Positions 24,725 through 32,532 of a DNA stretch of 39,159 bases are shown piece by piece. Below the pieces are notes generated by a model. It was given only the letters and a program-made list of their open reading frames with translations, was not told where the DNA came from and ran no database searches. A program made the translations under genes and the position numbers. The first letter of the stretch is position 1. Every line of letters starts with the position of its first letter. The stretch is from the NCBI RefSeq assembly GCF_001425685.1, contig NZ_LMCY01000043.1, positions 218,505 to 257,663 of the forward strand, in the 5' to 3' direction. This stretch comes from Massilia sp. Root335 (lineage in GTDB: Bacteria > Pseudomonadota > Gammaproteobacteria > Burkholderiales > Burkholderiaceae_D).

Positions 24725-24982
24725 ATGTCCACCACCGTGTATCTGTTGACGATCTGCCTGCCGCTGGCCACCGTCCTGCTGGTCTTCGGCATGAAGTATT
24801 TCGCCATGATCCAGCAGGCGAAGGCGCGCACTGCCCGCGACGAGGCCGATCGCCGGCTGGCGGACGACCTCGCCCGGACCCAGGCCGAGACCGTGGCCCA
24901 GCTGACGGCGATGAATGCAGCGCTCGCACGGCTGGATGGGCGCATGGGCGCGGTCGAGAAAGTGTTGAAGGAAGTCGAGTAA
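24725..24982 (+). CDS. Small membrane protein with coiled coil
   Basis: An 85-residue protein. One N-terminal transmembrane helix (about 4-28: VYLLTICLPLATVLLVFG) is followed by a charged alpha-helical, coiled-coil-like tail rich in Ala, Arg, Asp and Glu (about 30-85). The ATG at 24725 has AGAGG 5 nt upstream and lies 8 bp after the ArsR gene, so the two are co-transcribed. No known family is recognised. It could sense or scaffold at the inner membrane together with the next gene product. Confidence 0.75.
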   Translation: MSTTVYLLTICLPLATVLLVFGMKYFAMIQQAKARTARDEADRRLADDLARTQAETVAQLTAMNAALARLDGRMGAVEKVLKEVE

Positions 24983-25031
24983 TCGCAGTTCAATGGCCGC
25001 AAGGTCATCGACCAACGTTCGAGGAGCCATC

Positions 25032-25484
25032 ATGCGCGAAGTGTCGTTGTTGCGGCTGTACCTGTTGCGGGCGATGTATCTGCTGGTCGTCGGCGGGCTC
25101 GGCGTGTTTGCCGTGCCGTCGATCCTCCGCCATGCGGGGCAGCGCGAGCTGGCACAGGGCATCGTCGATGCCATGTTGCTGGCGTTCTGGCTGCTGTGCA
25201 TCGTCGGCCTGCGCTATCCGTTGCGGATGCTGCCCGTGCTGTTGTGGGAACTGGTGTGGAAGGTGCTGTGGCTCGGCATGGTTGCCTGGCCGGCATGGCG
25301 TGCGGGCACGATGGACGCCGCCACGGCGGAAAACACGTTCAATTGCGCCTTCGTCGTGATCATGCCGTTCGTGCTTCCCTGGGGTTATCTCGTGCGCCAT
25401 TACCTGCGCGCACCCGGCGACCCGTGGCGCGCGGATCGTTCCGCGTTTGGCGGGACGCCCGAGCGCAAGGCGGCCGAGGCCTGA
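25032..25484 (+). CDS. Four-helix integral membrane protein, function unknown
   Basis: A 150-residue protein with four predicted membrane helices (about 14-32, 44-60, 68-89, 103-121) and a charged C-terminal tail. I do not recognise a family. GAGGAG lies 5 nt before the ATG at 25032. It is 49 bp downstream of the small coiled-coil protein and appears to be the third gene of the ArsR-led operon. Confidence 0.78.
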   Translation: MREVSLLRLYLLRAMYLLVVGGLGVFAVPSILRHAGQRELAQGIVDAMLLAFWLLCIVGLRYPLRMLPVLLWELVWKVLWLGMVAWPAWRAGTMDAATAENTFNCAFVVIMPFVLPWGYLVRHYLRAPGDPWRADRSAFGGTPERKAAEA

Positions 25485-25514
25485 GCCCGGGCGCCTGTCC
25501 GCTGAGCGCGGCCT

Positions 25515-25526
25515 CTGACCGGTCAG
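25515..25526. other. 12-bp perfect palindrome between convergent genes
   Basis: CTGACCGGTCAG lies inside a larger imperfect hairpin (GGCC...GGCC) in the 60-bp gap between the membrane-protein gene and the amylase gene. It may serve as a bidirectional terminator, but there are no T-runs. Confidence 0.3.
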
Positions 25527-25544
25527 CCTGGCCGCCTTCCCGGG

Positions 25545-26876
25545 TCAGTGCTGGCGCGGCGCGTCGATGCGATAGTCCCAGGCAGCCAGCGTCTGCGGCT
25601 TGCCGCCGGGCAGGGTGTAGCGCTGGGCGCCGTCCGACACGTTGACCGTCACCTGCACGCTGTTGCCAGCCAGTGTGCGGCGGAACGCGAACACCTTGTC
25701 GTTGCCGGTTTGAAGCACCTGGACGGGGCCGCCGTACTGGCCGTTCCACAGCGCCGGATTGGCGTGCTTGAGTGCCAGTAACTGCGTGTAGAAGGGCGCA
25801 TAGGCGTAGTCCTTCCACTGGATCGGATCTTTTTCGAAGAATTGGATGCGCTTGTCGAGGCCGGATTCCTGTCCGCCATAGATCAGCGGCATGCCCGGCA
25901 GCGTGGCGGCCAGCACGGCCATCGCCTTGAATGCGGGGCCGTACAGTTCGGCGTCGCTGCCGGCCCAGGAATTCTCGTCGTGGTTGCTCGTGAAGCGCAT
26001 GCGGTAGGCGCCCGGCGGGAATGCCTTCGGGGGGTGTTCGACGAAATCCGTGAGCGTGCGCGCATCCGCCTTGCCCTTGGCGACGGCCTTGAACAGGTCT
26101 TTCGTGTCCCATCCATACGTCATGTCGAAAGCGTGTTCGTGCAGCTCGGGCTTGTCGGCCTCGGCCAGCATGAACACGGGTTTTACGCGGTCGAGCTCGG
26201 CGCGAGCCTGGTTCCAGAACGGCGTCGGCACCTTGCCGGCGACGTCGCAGCGGAAGCCGTCGACGTCGGCTTCGCGCACCCAGTACAGCATCGCGTCCGT
26301 CATGCCTTTCCACAGGCCGGGCTTGCTGTAGTCGAGGCCCGTCACGTCGGTCCAGTACTCGGGCTCCGCGCCTTCCGTGTAGGTGACCGGATAGATCTCG
26401 CCCTTGTCGTTCTTGAGATACCAGTCGCTGTGCGCCTGCGTCCACGGGTTGTCGAACGCCGTGTGGTTCGCGACCCAGTCGAGGATCACGTGCATGCCGA
26501 GGCCGTGTGCCTGCCTGACGAGGGCCCGCAAATCGTCGAGCGTGCCGAATTCCGGGTTGACGGCCGTGTAATCGCGCACGGCGTAATAACTGCCCAGCGT
26601 GCCCTTGCGGTTCTTTTCGCCGATCGGCTGGATCGGCATCAGCCACAGGATGTCCACGCCCATCTTCTTGAGGCGCGGCAGATGTTGCGCAAAGGCCTTG
26701 AACGTACCTTCGGGCGTGTATTGCCGGATGTTCACTTCATAGATATTGGCGTTGCGCGACCAGTTTGTGTGTTGCATCGGTGCAACGTCTGTTGTTTTCG
26801 TGGTCACTGCCATTGCGGGCAGGGCCGCACACAAAGCGAGGGAAATTGTAGTCAGGGTACGGTGCAGCTGTCTCAT
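25545..26876 (-). CDS. Secreted alpha-amylase, glycoside hydrolase family 13
   Basis: A 443-residue enzyme with a signal peptide (about 1-23, ALPAMA). It contains a GH13 TIM barrel with all four signature regions: DWVANH (Asp133, His138), DGFRCDVAG (nucleophile Asp211), FMLAEAD (acid/base Glu239) and TSNHDEN (Asp300). It should cleave alpha-1,4-glucans, releasing maltodextrins in the periplasm or outside. A small beta domain forms the C-terminus. It is convergent with the upstream operon and divergent from a porin gene. Pairing a secreted amylase with an outer-membrane channel suggests coordinated uptake of starch products, though the porin is of a general type. Confidence 0.94.
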   Translation of the reverse strand: MRQLHRTLTTISLALCAALPAMAVTTKTTDVAPMQHTNWSRNANIYEVNIRQYTPEGTFKAFAQHLPRLKKMGVDILWLMPIQPIGEKNRKGTLGSYYAVRDYTAVNPEFGTLDDLRALVRQAHGLGMHVILDWVANHTAFDNPWTQAHSDWYLKNDKGEIYPVTYTEGAEPEYWTDVTGLDYSKPGLWKGMTDAMLYWVREADVDGFRCDVAGKVPTPFWNQARAELDRVKPVFMLAEADKPELHEHAFDMTYGWDTKDLFKAVAKGKADARTLTDFVEHPPKAFPPGAYRMRFTSNHDENSWAGSDAELYGPAFKAMAVLAATLPGMPLIYGGQESGLDKRIQFFEKDPIQWKDYAYAPFYTQLLALKHANPALWNGQYGGPVQVLQTGNDKVFAFRRTLAGNSVQVTVNVSDGAQRYTLPGGKPQTLAAWDYRIDAPRQH

Positions 26877-27103
26877 GTTTCTCGTTATCCCGTAGTTTAG
26901 TTACAAATTGGCTCATGTGATTCTAAATCGGAATCCTGGCGATGACCAGTCGGCAAAATCGAAACCATCATATGTTCCGTACGTACATACGTCAGAATAC
27001 GCTGACAAGACATCGGGAAAAGATGAGAGTAGATTTGTGCGATATTGGACAGATAGAGTTGTGGTTAAGCGGATAGTGTTAAGGCGTAGAGAGGAATTGC
27101 GCC

Positions 27104-28162
27104 ATGAACAAGGGTTTCGTTGTGTGTGTGATGCTGGGCGGATGTGCGTCGCTCGCATGCGCGCAGGATTCTGAAAGTGCGGCCAGCGCCGGCAATCCGG
27201 ATGCGACGCGCAAGAGCGCTTGCACCGATTGCGCCCGGCCGGCAGGCACGCGCGCGGGCACGGACTACGTCGGCGAAGCGCCGGGCGGGCATGACATCGC
27301 CGTGTTCACGGGACAGCCGACCCGGAGCAATGGCGCGGTCTGGGCCTCGCCGCCGCGTCGCACGTACGGACGCCTCGACGACATCGGCACCCAGCCGGGC
27401 ACCGGCGGCTTCACGCTGGGCCACCAGTACAACTTCGAATACCTGGCGCATCCCGACGTCGGCGATCCGTTCCACGCCGGCACGGCCGGCAAGGCCAGCA
27501 ATCTCGTCACGCGGAGCGGCTTGCCCATCGACGGCGGCGTGCGCTATTACAACAGCCAGTTCAAGCACCTGAGCACGGGCGCGTCCTGGACCACCGACAC
27601 GCTCGGCGGAGACCCGCTCGGCGACCGCGCCTGGGGCATGTCGATCGGCTTCGACTACGGCGCACTGTCGCTGCGCGCCGCCCACCAGAACCGGCACGTG
27701 GCCCAGATCCATTTGTACGACTTGGCAGGCAACAATATGGATGCCAAGAACTCCCTGATCGCGGCCAATGTGCGCATGCGCTGGGGCACGGCCTATGCCG
27801 CGTATTCCGCCAACCGCGGCTGGGGCAGCTCGCCGCTGTACAACCCCGACAATCCGTATGGCGCCGGCGTGGCCAGCACGTCGTCGACCGACAGCCGCGA
27901 CACCCTCGTCGGCGTCGCCGTCCCGGTGACGCGCTCGACCACCTTCCTCGCCTCGTTCATCCACAAGAACGACCGTGACCTGGCCAACCGCGACGCCAAC
28001 CAGTTCGCGATCGGCGCCAGCTACGTCGTCTCGCGCAGCACCGACTTCTACGCCGCGTTCTCGCGCACCGTCAACACGAACGGCACCGGCATCCTGATCG
28101 GCGGCGCGGCCCGCCCGAGCGGCAGCTCGGCCGTGAACGTCGGCATGCGCCACGCTTTTTAG
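27104..28162 (+). CDS. Outer-membrane porin (Gram-negative porin family)
   Basis: A 352-residue beta-barrel protein. It has a signal peptide (about 1-20, ending SLACAQD), alternating amphipathic strands through most of the length, and the terminal VNVGMRHAF, whose last Phe is the BAM recognition residue typical of Burkholderiales porins. Recognisable strand/loop stretches include GVRYYNSQFKHLSTGASW, DRAWGMSIGFDYGALSLRAA and TDFYAAFSRTVN. The first 110 residues are less typical: they contain two Cys residues (SACTDC) and a Gly/Pro-rich part. GAGAGGAA precedes the ATG at 27104. The 227-bp AT-rich gap to the divergent amylase presumably holds both promoters. Confidence 0.8.
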   Translation: MNKGFVVCVMLGGCASLACAQDSESAASAGNPDATRKSACTDCARPAGTRAGTDYVGEAPGGHDIAVFTGQPTRSNGAVWASPPRRTYGRLDDIGTQPGTGGFTLGHQYNFEYLAHPDVGDPFHAGTAGKASNLVTRSGLPIDGGVRYYNSQFKHLSTGASWTTDTLGGDPLGDRAWGMSIGFDYGALSLRAAHQNRHVAQIHLYDLAGNNMDAKNSLIAANVRMRWGTAYAAYSANRGWGSSPLYNPDNPYGAGVASTSSTDSRDTLVGVAVPVTRSTTFLASFIHKNDRDLANRDANQFAIGASYVVSRSTDFYAAFSRTVNTNGTGILIGGAARPSGSSAVNVGMRHAF

Positions 28163-28244
28163 TGCTGGCTCCCGTGCGCTGCGCCGCTGCGCGGCAAAAG
28201 CAGGTAGCCTGTCCTCATGATTTTTGCATTATTTCGGAGGCAAC

Positions 28245-28676
28245 ATGACTGGTACGAGCACACTTGATCCAGATAACTTTCCTGAAGCACCCGACCGTAG
28301 CCTGGGCAAGGGCCACGGCATCGATTCGCTCGGTCCGAGCGATATTTCGGACACCGGCAGTGACGTCGTCGGCGGTCCCGGCTTCGCGGCCAATCTGGAC
28401 GACGATCAGAAGATCGACCTGGACACCGGCACGACGTCCGACAACGAAGCCGGCTACGACAGCGCCGGCGCCGACCTGGGCGACCCGAACTTCGAAAGCG
28501 ACAGCGACTTCGGCGGCACCGGCGAACGGGCCGCGGCCGGCCGCGACCTGATCGGCAAGGACGGCAGCGACATCGATACCGACCGCATCGAATCGATTCC
28601 GAGCCTGCCGCTGACGGACGACGATGTCGACTTCCTCGGCAGCGAGCCGCCGCGGGGGCGGGCGCCAGGCAAGTAA
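28245..28676 (+). CDS. Highly acidic, probably disordered small protein
   Basis: A 143-residue protein of Asp, Gly and Ser with few hydrophobic residues. By my count it has 27 Asp and 6 Glu against about 10 Lys/Arg. There is no signal peptide or membrane segment. Short motifs such as DTGSDVVG, LDDDQKIDLD and LTDDDVDFLG could bind Ca2+ or other cations, but no regular RTX nonapeptide or EF-hand is seen. CGGAGG lies 5 nt before the ATG at 28245; an earlier in-frame ATG at 28224 has no such site. A strong terminator follows, so this is a real expressed single-gene unit. Function unknown. Confidence 0.78.
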   Translation: MTGTSTLDPDNFPEAPDRSLGKGHGIDSLGPSDISDTGSDVVGGPGFAANLDDDQKIDLDTGTTSDNEAGYDSAGADLGDPNFESDSDFGGTGERAAAGRDLIGKDGSDIDTDRIESIPSLPLTDDDVDFLGSEPPRGRAPGK

Positions 28677-28697
28677 GCCGCAGCACATCACGCACGA

Positions 28698-28728
28698 GGG
28701 CCGGATGGTGGATGCCATCCGGCCCTTT
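28698..28728 (+). terminator. Intrinsic terminator after the acidic-protein gene
   Basis: GGGCCGGATGG-TGGATG-CCATCCGGCCC forms a perfect 11-bp stem with a 6-nt loop, followed by TTT. It begins 21 bp after the stop codon. Confidence 0.85.
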
Positions 28729-28729
28729 G

Positions 28730-28763
28730 TCATTGCCGCTCACACGTCATTGCCGCTCACGCG
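28730..28763. repeat. Two tandem 17-bp repeats
   Basis: TCATTGCCGCTCACACG is followed directly by TCATTGCCGCTCACGCG, one mismatch apart. They sit between the terminator and the REP family 2 element. Confidence 0.7.
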
Positions 28764-28787
28764 TCATGGCCGTGAGGCTCATCCAGC

Positions 28788-28864
28788 CGTAGGGCGGGCA
28801 CCCCGTGCCCGCCAAATGCATGCGTCACGGCGGCGCGGACGTGGGCACGGGGTGCCCACCCTAC
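28788..28864. repeat. REP-like paired element, family 2
   Basis: The left arm GTAGGGCGGGCACCCCGTGC (28789 onward) and the right arm ending GGGGTGCCCACCCTAC (28863) are inverted copies. The centre GCGTCACGGCGGCGCGGACG separates them. It is the same family as 15569-15647. It lies between convergent genes, and its right end supplies the stop codon of the dehydrogenase gene. Confidence 0.8.
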
Positions 28865-29901
28865 GACGCATGCCACACCGTCCGCTGCCACGGCTTGCGC
28901 GTCAGCGCCCAGGCCGCCAGCAGCGCGCCGCCCAGCAGCACGGTCTTGGTGGACTTTGATCGCATCTCGAACGATGTGTACGGGCTCCGTTCGACGACGA
29001 GGTGGTCGCTGTCGTTGCGCTGGCGGAGTTCCTGCGCGGCGTCCGGCCGGTACAGGGTGTCGCGGCGCGCGCTCGAATTCGGGCGGTCGGATTGCTGCTG
29101 GCTGAACATCGTTCTGCCCATGAAGCGGTCGAGCGCGCGCGGCATCAGGTAGCCCGCCAGCGACGTCAGCTTCGAATGGCCGCCCACATACAGGTCGCGT
29201 TCGGGCACCTGGGCTGCGTGCACGATGGCCTGCGCCACCAGCTCCGGCGCGTAGTTCGGCGGGGGCAGGTCGGGCTCGTGTTCCATATAGCTCTTGGCGT
29301 GGTTCGGGAACGGCGTGGCGATGGCGGACGGCTTGATCACGGTGAGCGAGATGCCCGCGTCTTCCTTGTCCAGCTCCATGCGCAGCGATTCCGTGAACGC
29401 CTTGATCGCGTGCTTGGACGCGGAATACGTACCCTGCAGCGGCACGGCGCGGTCCGACACTTCGCTGCCGAGGTTGATGAGGGCGCCGCCGCCGCGTCCC
29501 TTCATCAGCCTGACGGCTTCCAGCGAGCCGTGCACGACGCCCCAGAAATTCGTCTGCATGACCTTGCGCATGTCTTCCAGCGCGATGTCTTCGTTCCTGC
29601 CGTACACGCTGATGCCCGCGTTGTTGACCCATGTGTCGACGCGGCCGAAGCGCTCCATCGCTTGCTGGCCGATGCGCGCCACGTCGGCAGGGTTGCCGAC
29701 GTCGGCCGTGACGGTCGCCACTTCCATGCCGCGCTGGCGCATTTCGTGCGCGAGGGTGTCGAGGGCGTCGGCGTCGCGCGCCGCCAGCACGAGCCGTGCG
29801 CCGCCTTCGGCCGCCATGCGGGCGGTGGCCAGGCCGATGCCGCTCGTCGCACCCGTGATCACCATCACCTGTTCATCCAGTTTTTTCAGCTTGAGGGACA
29901 T
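28861..29901 (-). CDS. Short-chain dehydrogenase/reductase with C-terminal membrane segment
   Basis: A 346-residue SDR. The classical features are TGATSGIG (residues 16-23) for NAD(P) binding, NNAG (93-96), Ser146, and the catalytic Tyr159/Lys163 in YSASK. The C-terminal 90 residues exceed the usual SDR length of about 250 and end in a hydrophobic helix (TVLLGGALLAAWAL) that could anchor it to the membrane. AAGGAGG lies 5 nt before the ATG. It is the second gene of a tandem pair, 30 bp after a paralogue with the same layout. The stop TAG lies at the edge of a REP element. The substrate is unknown. Confidence 0.9.
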   Translation of the reverse strand: MSLKLKKLDEQVMVITGATSGIGLATARMAAEGGARLVLAARDADALDTLAHEMRQRGMEVATVTADVGNPADVARIGQQAMERFGRVDTWVNNAGISVYGRNEDIALEDMRKVMQTNFWGVVHGSLEAVRLMKGRGGGALINLGSEVSDRAVPLQGTYSASKHAIKAFTESLRMELDKEDAGISLTVIKPSAIATPFPNHAKSYMEHEPDLPPPNYAPELVAQAIVHAAQVPERDLYVGGHSKLTSLAGYLMPRALDRFMGRTMFSQQQSDRPNSSARRDTLYRPDAAQELRQRNDSDHLVVERSPYTSFEMRSKSTKTVLLGGALLAAWALTRKPWQRTVWHAS

Positions 29902-29931
29902 GATGCCTCCTTGTCGATCGATGACGGAGAT

Positions 29932-30990
29932 TCACAGCGCCTGGCGCAGGCGGCTCGCGGACCACGTGCGCGCGGCCGGACGTCCCGCCAGCTTCCACGC
30001 GGCGTACAGGGCGCCGGCGCCCAGCAGCGCGCCCATCACCTTGCCCTTGCGCAGCGACAGCGCCGTGTACGGGCACGTCTCGATCACGTGCGCGGAGACG
30101 CCCTGGCGTTCGCGCAGTTCGTGCTGCGGGTTCGGCCCGTGCAGCGCATCGCCGCGGTTCGGCGCGTTGGCCGCGTCCGACTGCTGCTGCTTGAACATCG
30201 TCGCGCGCATGTAGCGGTCGAGCACGGCGGGCAGCGCGAAGCTGCCCGCCGAGAGCGCCTTGGCCGCGCCGCCGACGAATACGTCGCGCCTGGGATGCTG
30301 GGCCGCGTACAGGATCGCCTTGGCCACGAGTTGCGGCGCGTAGACCGGCGGCGGCAGGCTCGGTTCCCTGTCCATGTAATTCTTGGCGTGGGCGACGAAC
30401 ATCGTGTCGACGGCGGCCGGCTTGACGAGCGTGACGGAGATCGGCGCCTTGTCTTTTTCCAGTTCGACGCGCAGCGAATCCGTGAACGCCTTCACCGCGT
30501 GTTTCGATGCGGCGTAGATGCCTTGCAGGGGGATGGAATGGTCGGACAGCTCGCTGCCCAGGTTGATGATGGTGCCGCCGCCGCGCGCTTTCATGTGCTT
30601 GACGGCTTCCAGCGAGCCGTGCACGACGCCCCAGTAATTGGTGTCGAACAGGCGCTGCATGTCGTCCAGCGACACGTCTTCGTTGCGGCCGAAGATCGAG
30701 ATACCGGCGTTGTTGATCCACGTGTCGATGCGGCCGAAGCGTTCCATCGCGGCGTGGCCGATGCGTTCGACGTCGGCCGGGTTGCCGACGTCGGCGACGA
30801 CGGTCGCGACTTGCGTACCGGTGCGGCGCAGCTCGCTTGCCAGCTGGTCGAGCGCATCGGCGCTGCGCGCGGCGAGGACCAGCTTGGCGCATTGCTCGGC
30901 GGCCATGCGCGCCGTCGTGAGGCCGATGCCGCTCGTGGCGCCGGTAATGACCATCACCTGCTCGTTAATCTTGCGTAATTGCAGTGCCAT
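29932..30990 (-). CDS. Short-chain dehydrogenase/reductase, paralogue of the next gene
   Basis: A 352-residue SDR with TGATSGIG, NNAG and YAASK, closely similar to its downstream neighbour over the whole length. The tail matches too: both end with a CPYT/SPYT motif and a hydrophobic helix (here ALLGAGALYAAWKL). I chose the ATG at 30990 (MALQLRKINEQ) because AAGGAG lies 6 nt upstream and the paralogue starts at the equivalent place. The longer reading from 31038 has no such support. The pair clearly arose by tandem duplication and is co-transcribed. They may form a heteromer or act on related substrates. Confidence 0.9.
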   Translation of the reverse strand: MALQLRKINEQVMVITGATSGIGLTTARMAAEQCAKLVLAARSADALDQLASELRRTGTQVATVVADVGNPADVERIGHAAMERFGRIDTWINNAGISIFGRNEDVSLDDMQRLFDTNYWGVVHGSLEAVKHMKARGGGTIINLGSELSDHSIPLQGIYAASKHAVKAFTDSLRVELEKDKAPISVTLVKPAAVDTMFVAHAKNYMDREPSLPPPVYAPQLVAKAILYAAQHPRRDVFVGGAAKALSAGSFALPAVLDRYMRATMFKQQQSDAANAPNRGDALHGPNPQHELRERQGVSAHVIETCPYTALSLRKGKVMGALLGAGALYAAWKLAGRPAARTWSASRLRQAL

Positions 30991-31067
30991 GAATGCTCCT
31001 TCTCTCGGTTGGAGAACGGACGCCGCATTCCGCGGCATGCGGATTCCGGAGGCCCGCTCAATGCGTA

Positions 31068-31103
31068 CGGTCGATACGATGACCGATCACGACAATCGTG
31101 GTC
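31068..31103 (-). promoter_or_regulatory. Two dyads upstream of the dehydrogenase pair
   Basis: CGGTC-GATACGAT-GACCG (31068-31085) is followed by GATCACGA-CAA-TCGTGGTC (31085-31103, one mismatch). Adjacent palindromes of 18-19 bp about 80-110 bp before the start codon are typical of TetR- or MarR-type operators. No matching regulator gene is adjacent. Confidence 0.35.
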
Positions 31104-31387
31104 GCACGGCAGAATTCAAGACGTTTTTACAAGGTGGGGCGGGGAGCAGGGTTTGCAAGGTCGATAACGACGCCGCGCGGCGCACCCTTTCGGGGGCCGC
31201 CGCCAGTTGTGCGCGATAAGGCCGCGTTCGCTGATAGCATCGATGTCATACGCGAGCTTTTATTGAACATCGTTTTCTTTCGACCGCGTGCCGGAAGACG
31301 GCGCCGGTTTTCGGGCAGCGACCAGTGAGAGACGACAGGCGCCGGCCCCGCGAAAGACAACGAATCAAAACGATGATGCTTATGGAT
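31104..31387. other. Intergenic region, no supported gene
   Basis: Together with 30991-31103 this gap is almost 400 bp. Apart from the dyads I see a GCGCACCC/GGGGGCCG-rich patch and an AT-rich stretch near 31255-31275, and no gene with a ribosome site. Confidence 0.4.
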
Positions 31388-31600
31388 TCAATGCGCCTTG
31401 GACAGGATCAGCAGCCAGCGGCGCAGCAGCAGCACTTCCACGTGGCCCGGTTCGACGCCGGTATCGCACTCGATGATCGGGTTGACCGGGTAGAAGCGCT
31501 TGCGGAAGTCGCGCGTCACCAGCACTTCGCGGCGACCAAGGCGCAGCAGGAAAGGCGTCGGAGCGTATTCAAGGCCGAAGGAGCTGTTCAGAGTAGTCAT
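31388..31600 (-). CDS. Small conserved-looking protein of unknown function (70 residues)
   Basis: The product begins MTTLNSSFGLEYAP and continues with RRE..VTRDFRKRFYPVNPII, ECDTGVEPGHVEVLLLRRW and LLILSKAH. It has normal amino-acid balance and no low complexity. AAGGGA lies 6 nt before the ATG at 31600. It is flanked by non-coding DNA on both sides and has its own promoter-like sequence overlapped by an SOS-box-like palindrome. I recognise no family. The alternating basic and hydrophobic segments suggest a small folded protein, perhaps nucleic-acid or partner binding; that is a guess. Confidence 0.6.
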   Translation of the reverse strand: MTTLNSSFGLEYAPTPFLLRLGRREVLVTRDFRKRFYPVNPIIECDTGVEPGHVEVLLLRRWLLILSKAH

Positions 31601-31675
31601 GACGATCCCTTAATCGAGTTAATTTGCGAATCAGGTTGGGCTGTTCTGGGCAAGTTGTCTTGCTCGAGTAGGTAC

Positions 31676-31709
31676 AGAATAGCACAACTACTGTATGAAT
31701 CCACAGTTA
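31676..31709 (-). promoter_or_regulatory. SOS-box-like operator overlapping a promoter for the 70-residue protein gene
   Basis: CTGTATGAATCCACAG (31691-31706) fits CTGT-N8-ACAG, the LexA box of gamma- and betaproteobacteria, and the flanks (TA...TTA) also resemble the consensus. On the minus strand an extended -10 (TGC-TATTCT, 31676-31681) lies 16 bp from TGGATT (31698-31703), so a bound repressor would cover the -35. The phosphatase gene on the other side starts 70 bp away and could also be affected. Confidence 0.5.
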
Positions 31710-31776
31710 CTGTACAAAAAACCAGTTATTGCATATTTGTGTGGTTTTTTCGCCAATACACCCCATCTGGAGCGGC

Positions 31777-32532
31777 ATGTTGAATACCGTTCCGTCACGC
31801 CTCTCGCGCTTCCTCGCCGCCCGCCTGTCGCCCGAGGGCGAGCTGGGCCTGCACCTGACCGTCGGCCTCGCGCTGCTGCTGGCGGCCGCCTGGATCTTCG
31901 GCGCGATCGCCGCGGACGTCGTGCATGGTGCCACCATCACGCGCGTCGACGTGCGGCTCGCCCACTGGTTCCACGAGCGCGCCACGCCCGGCTTCACGCG
32001 CGCCATGCTGTTCGTCACGCACTGGAACGGCCTCGCCGGTTCCAGCGTCATGGGCGCGCTGCTGGCCCTGTGGTTCTGGCGCCGCCGCGCGCGTTACTGG
32101 CTGATCGCCTGCCTCATCGCCGTGCCGGGCGGCATGCTGTTGAACGTCGCGCTCAAGCACGTGTTCCGGCGCGTGCGCCCGTCCTTCGACGACCCGCTGC
32201 TGAGCCTGCTCACCTACAGCTTCCCCAGCGGCCACACGGCGGCGGCCACGGTGTTCTACGGCCTGCTCGCGTGCTACCTCGTGCGCCGCGTGCACGCGTG
32301 GCGCGCGCGCGTGCTCGTCGTGACGGCAGCCGGCGCGATGGTGGCGCTCGTCGCGCTGTCGCGCATGTACCTGGGCGTGCACTACCTGTCCGACGTGCTG
32401 GCTGCGGCGGCCGAGGGTGCGGCGTGGCTGGCCATCTGCATCACGGCCGTCTCCACCCTGCACCGGCGCCGGCTGGCGCGGGGAGAGACATCGTGGAGCG
32501 AGCGTACCCATGCGGCGGAGGACCTCGGATGA
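31777..32532 (+). CDS. PAP2 family membrane phosphatase
   Basis: A 251-residue protein with about six transmembrane helices and the three-part phosphatase signature: KHVFRRVRP (Lys127, Arg134), PSGH (150-153, catalytic His153) and SRMYLGVHYLSD (His202). Such enzymes remove phosphate from lipid substrates such as phosphatidic acid, phosphatidylglycerophosphate or undecaprenyl pyrophosphate. I chose the ATG at 31777 because GGAG lies 5 nt upstream; a longer reading from 31729 adds 16 unconvincing residues. The stop overlaps the start of the lipid-kinase gene (ATGA), so kinase and phosphatase activities are produced together. Confidence 0.92.
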   Translation: MLNTVPSRLSRFLAARLSPEGELGLHLTVGLALLLAAAWIFGAIAADVVHGATITRVDVRLAHWFHERATPGFTRAMLFVTHWNGLAGSSVMGALLALWFWRRRARYWLIACLIAVPGGMLLNVALKHVFRRVRPSFDDPLLSLLTYSFPSGHTAAATVFYGLLACYLVRRVHAWRARVLVVTAAGAMVALVALSRMYLGVHYLSDVLAAAAEGAAWLAICITAVSTLHRRRLARGETSWSERTHAAEDLG

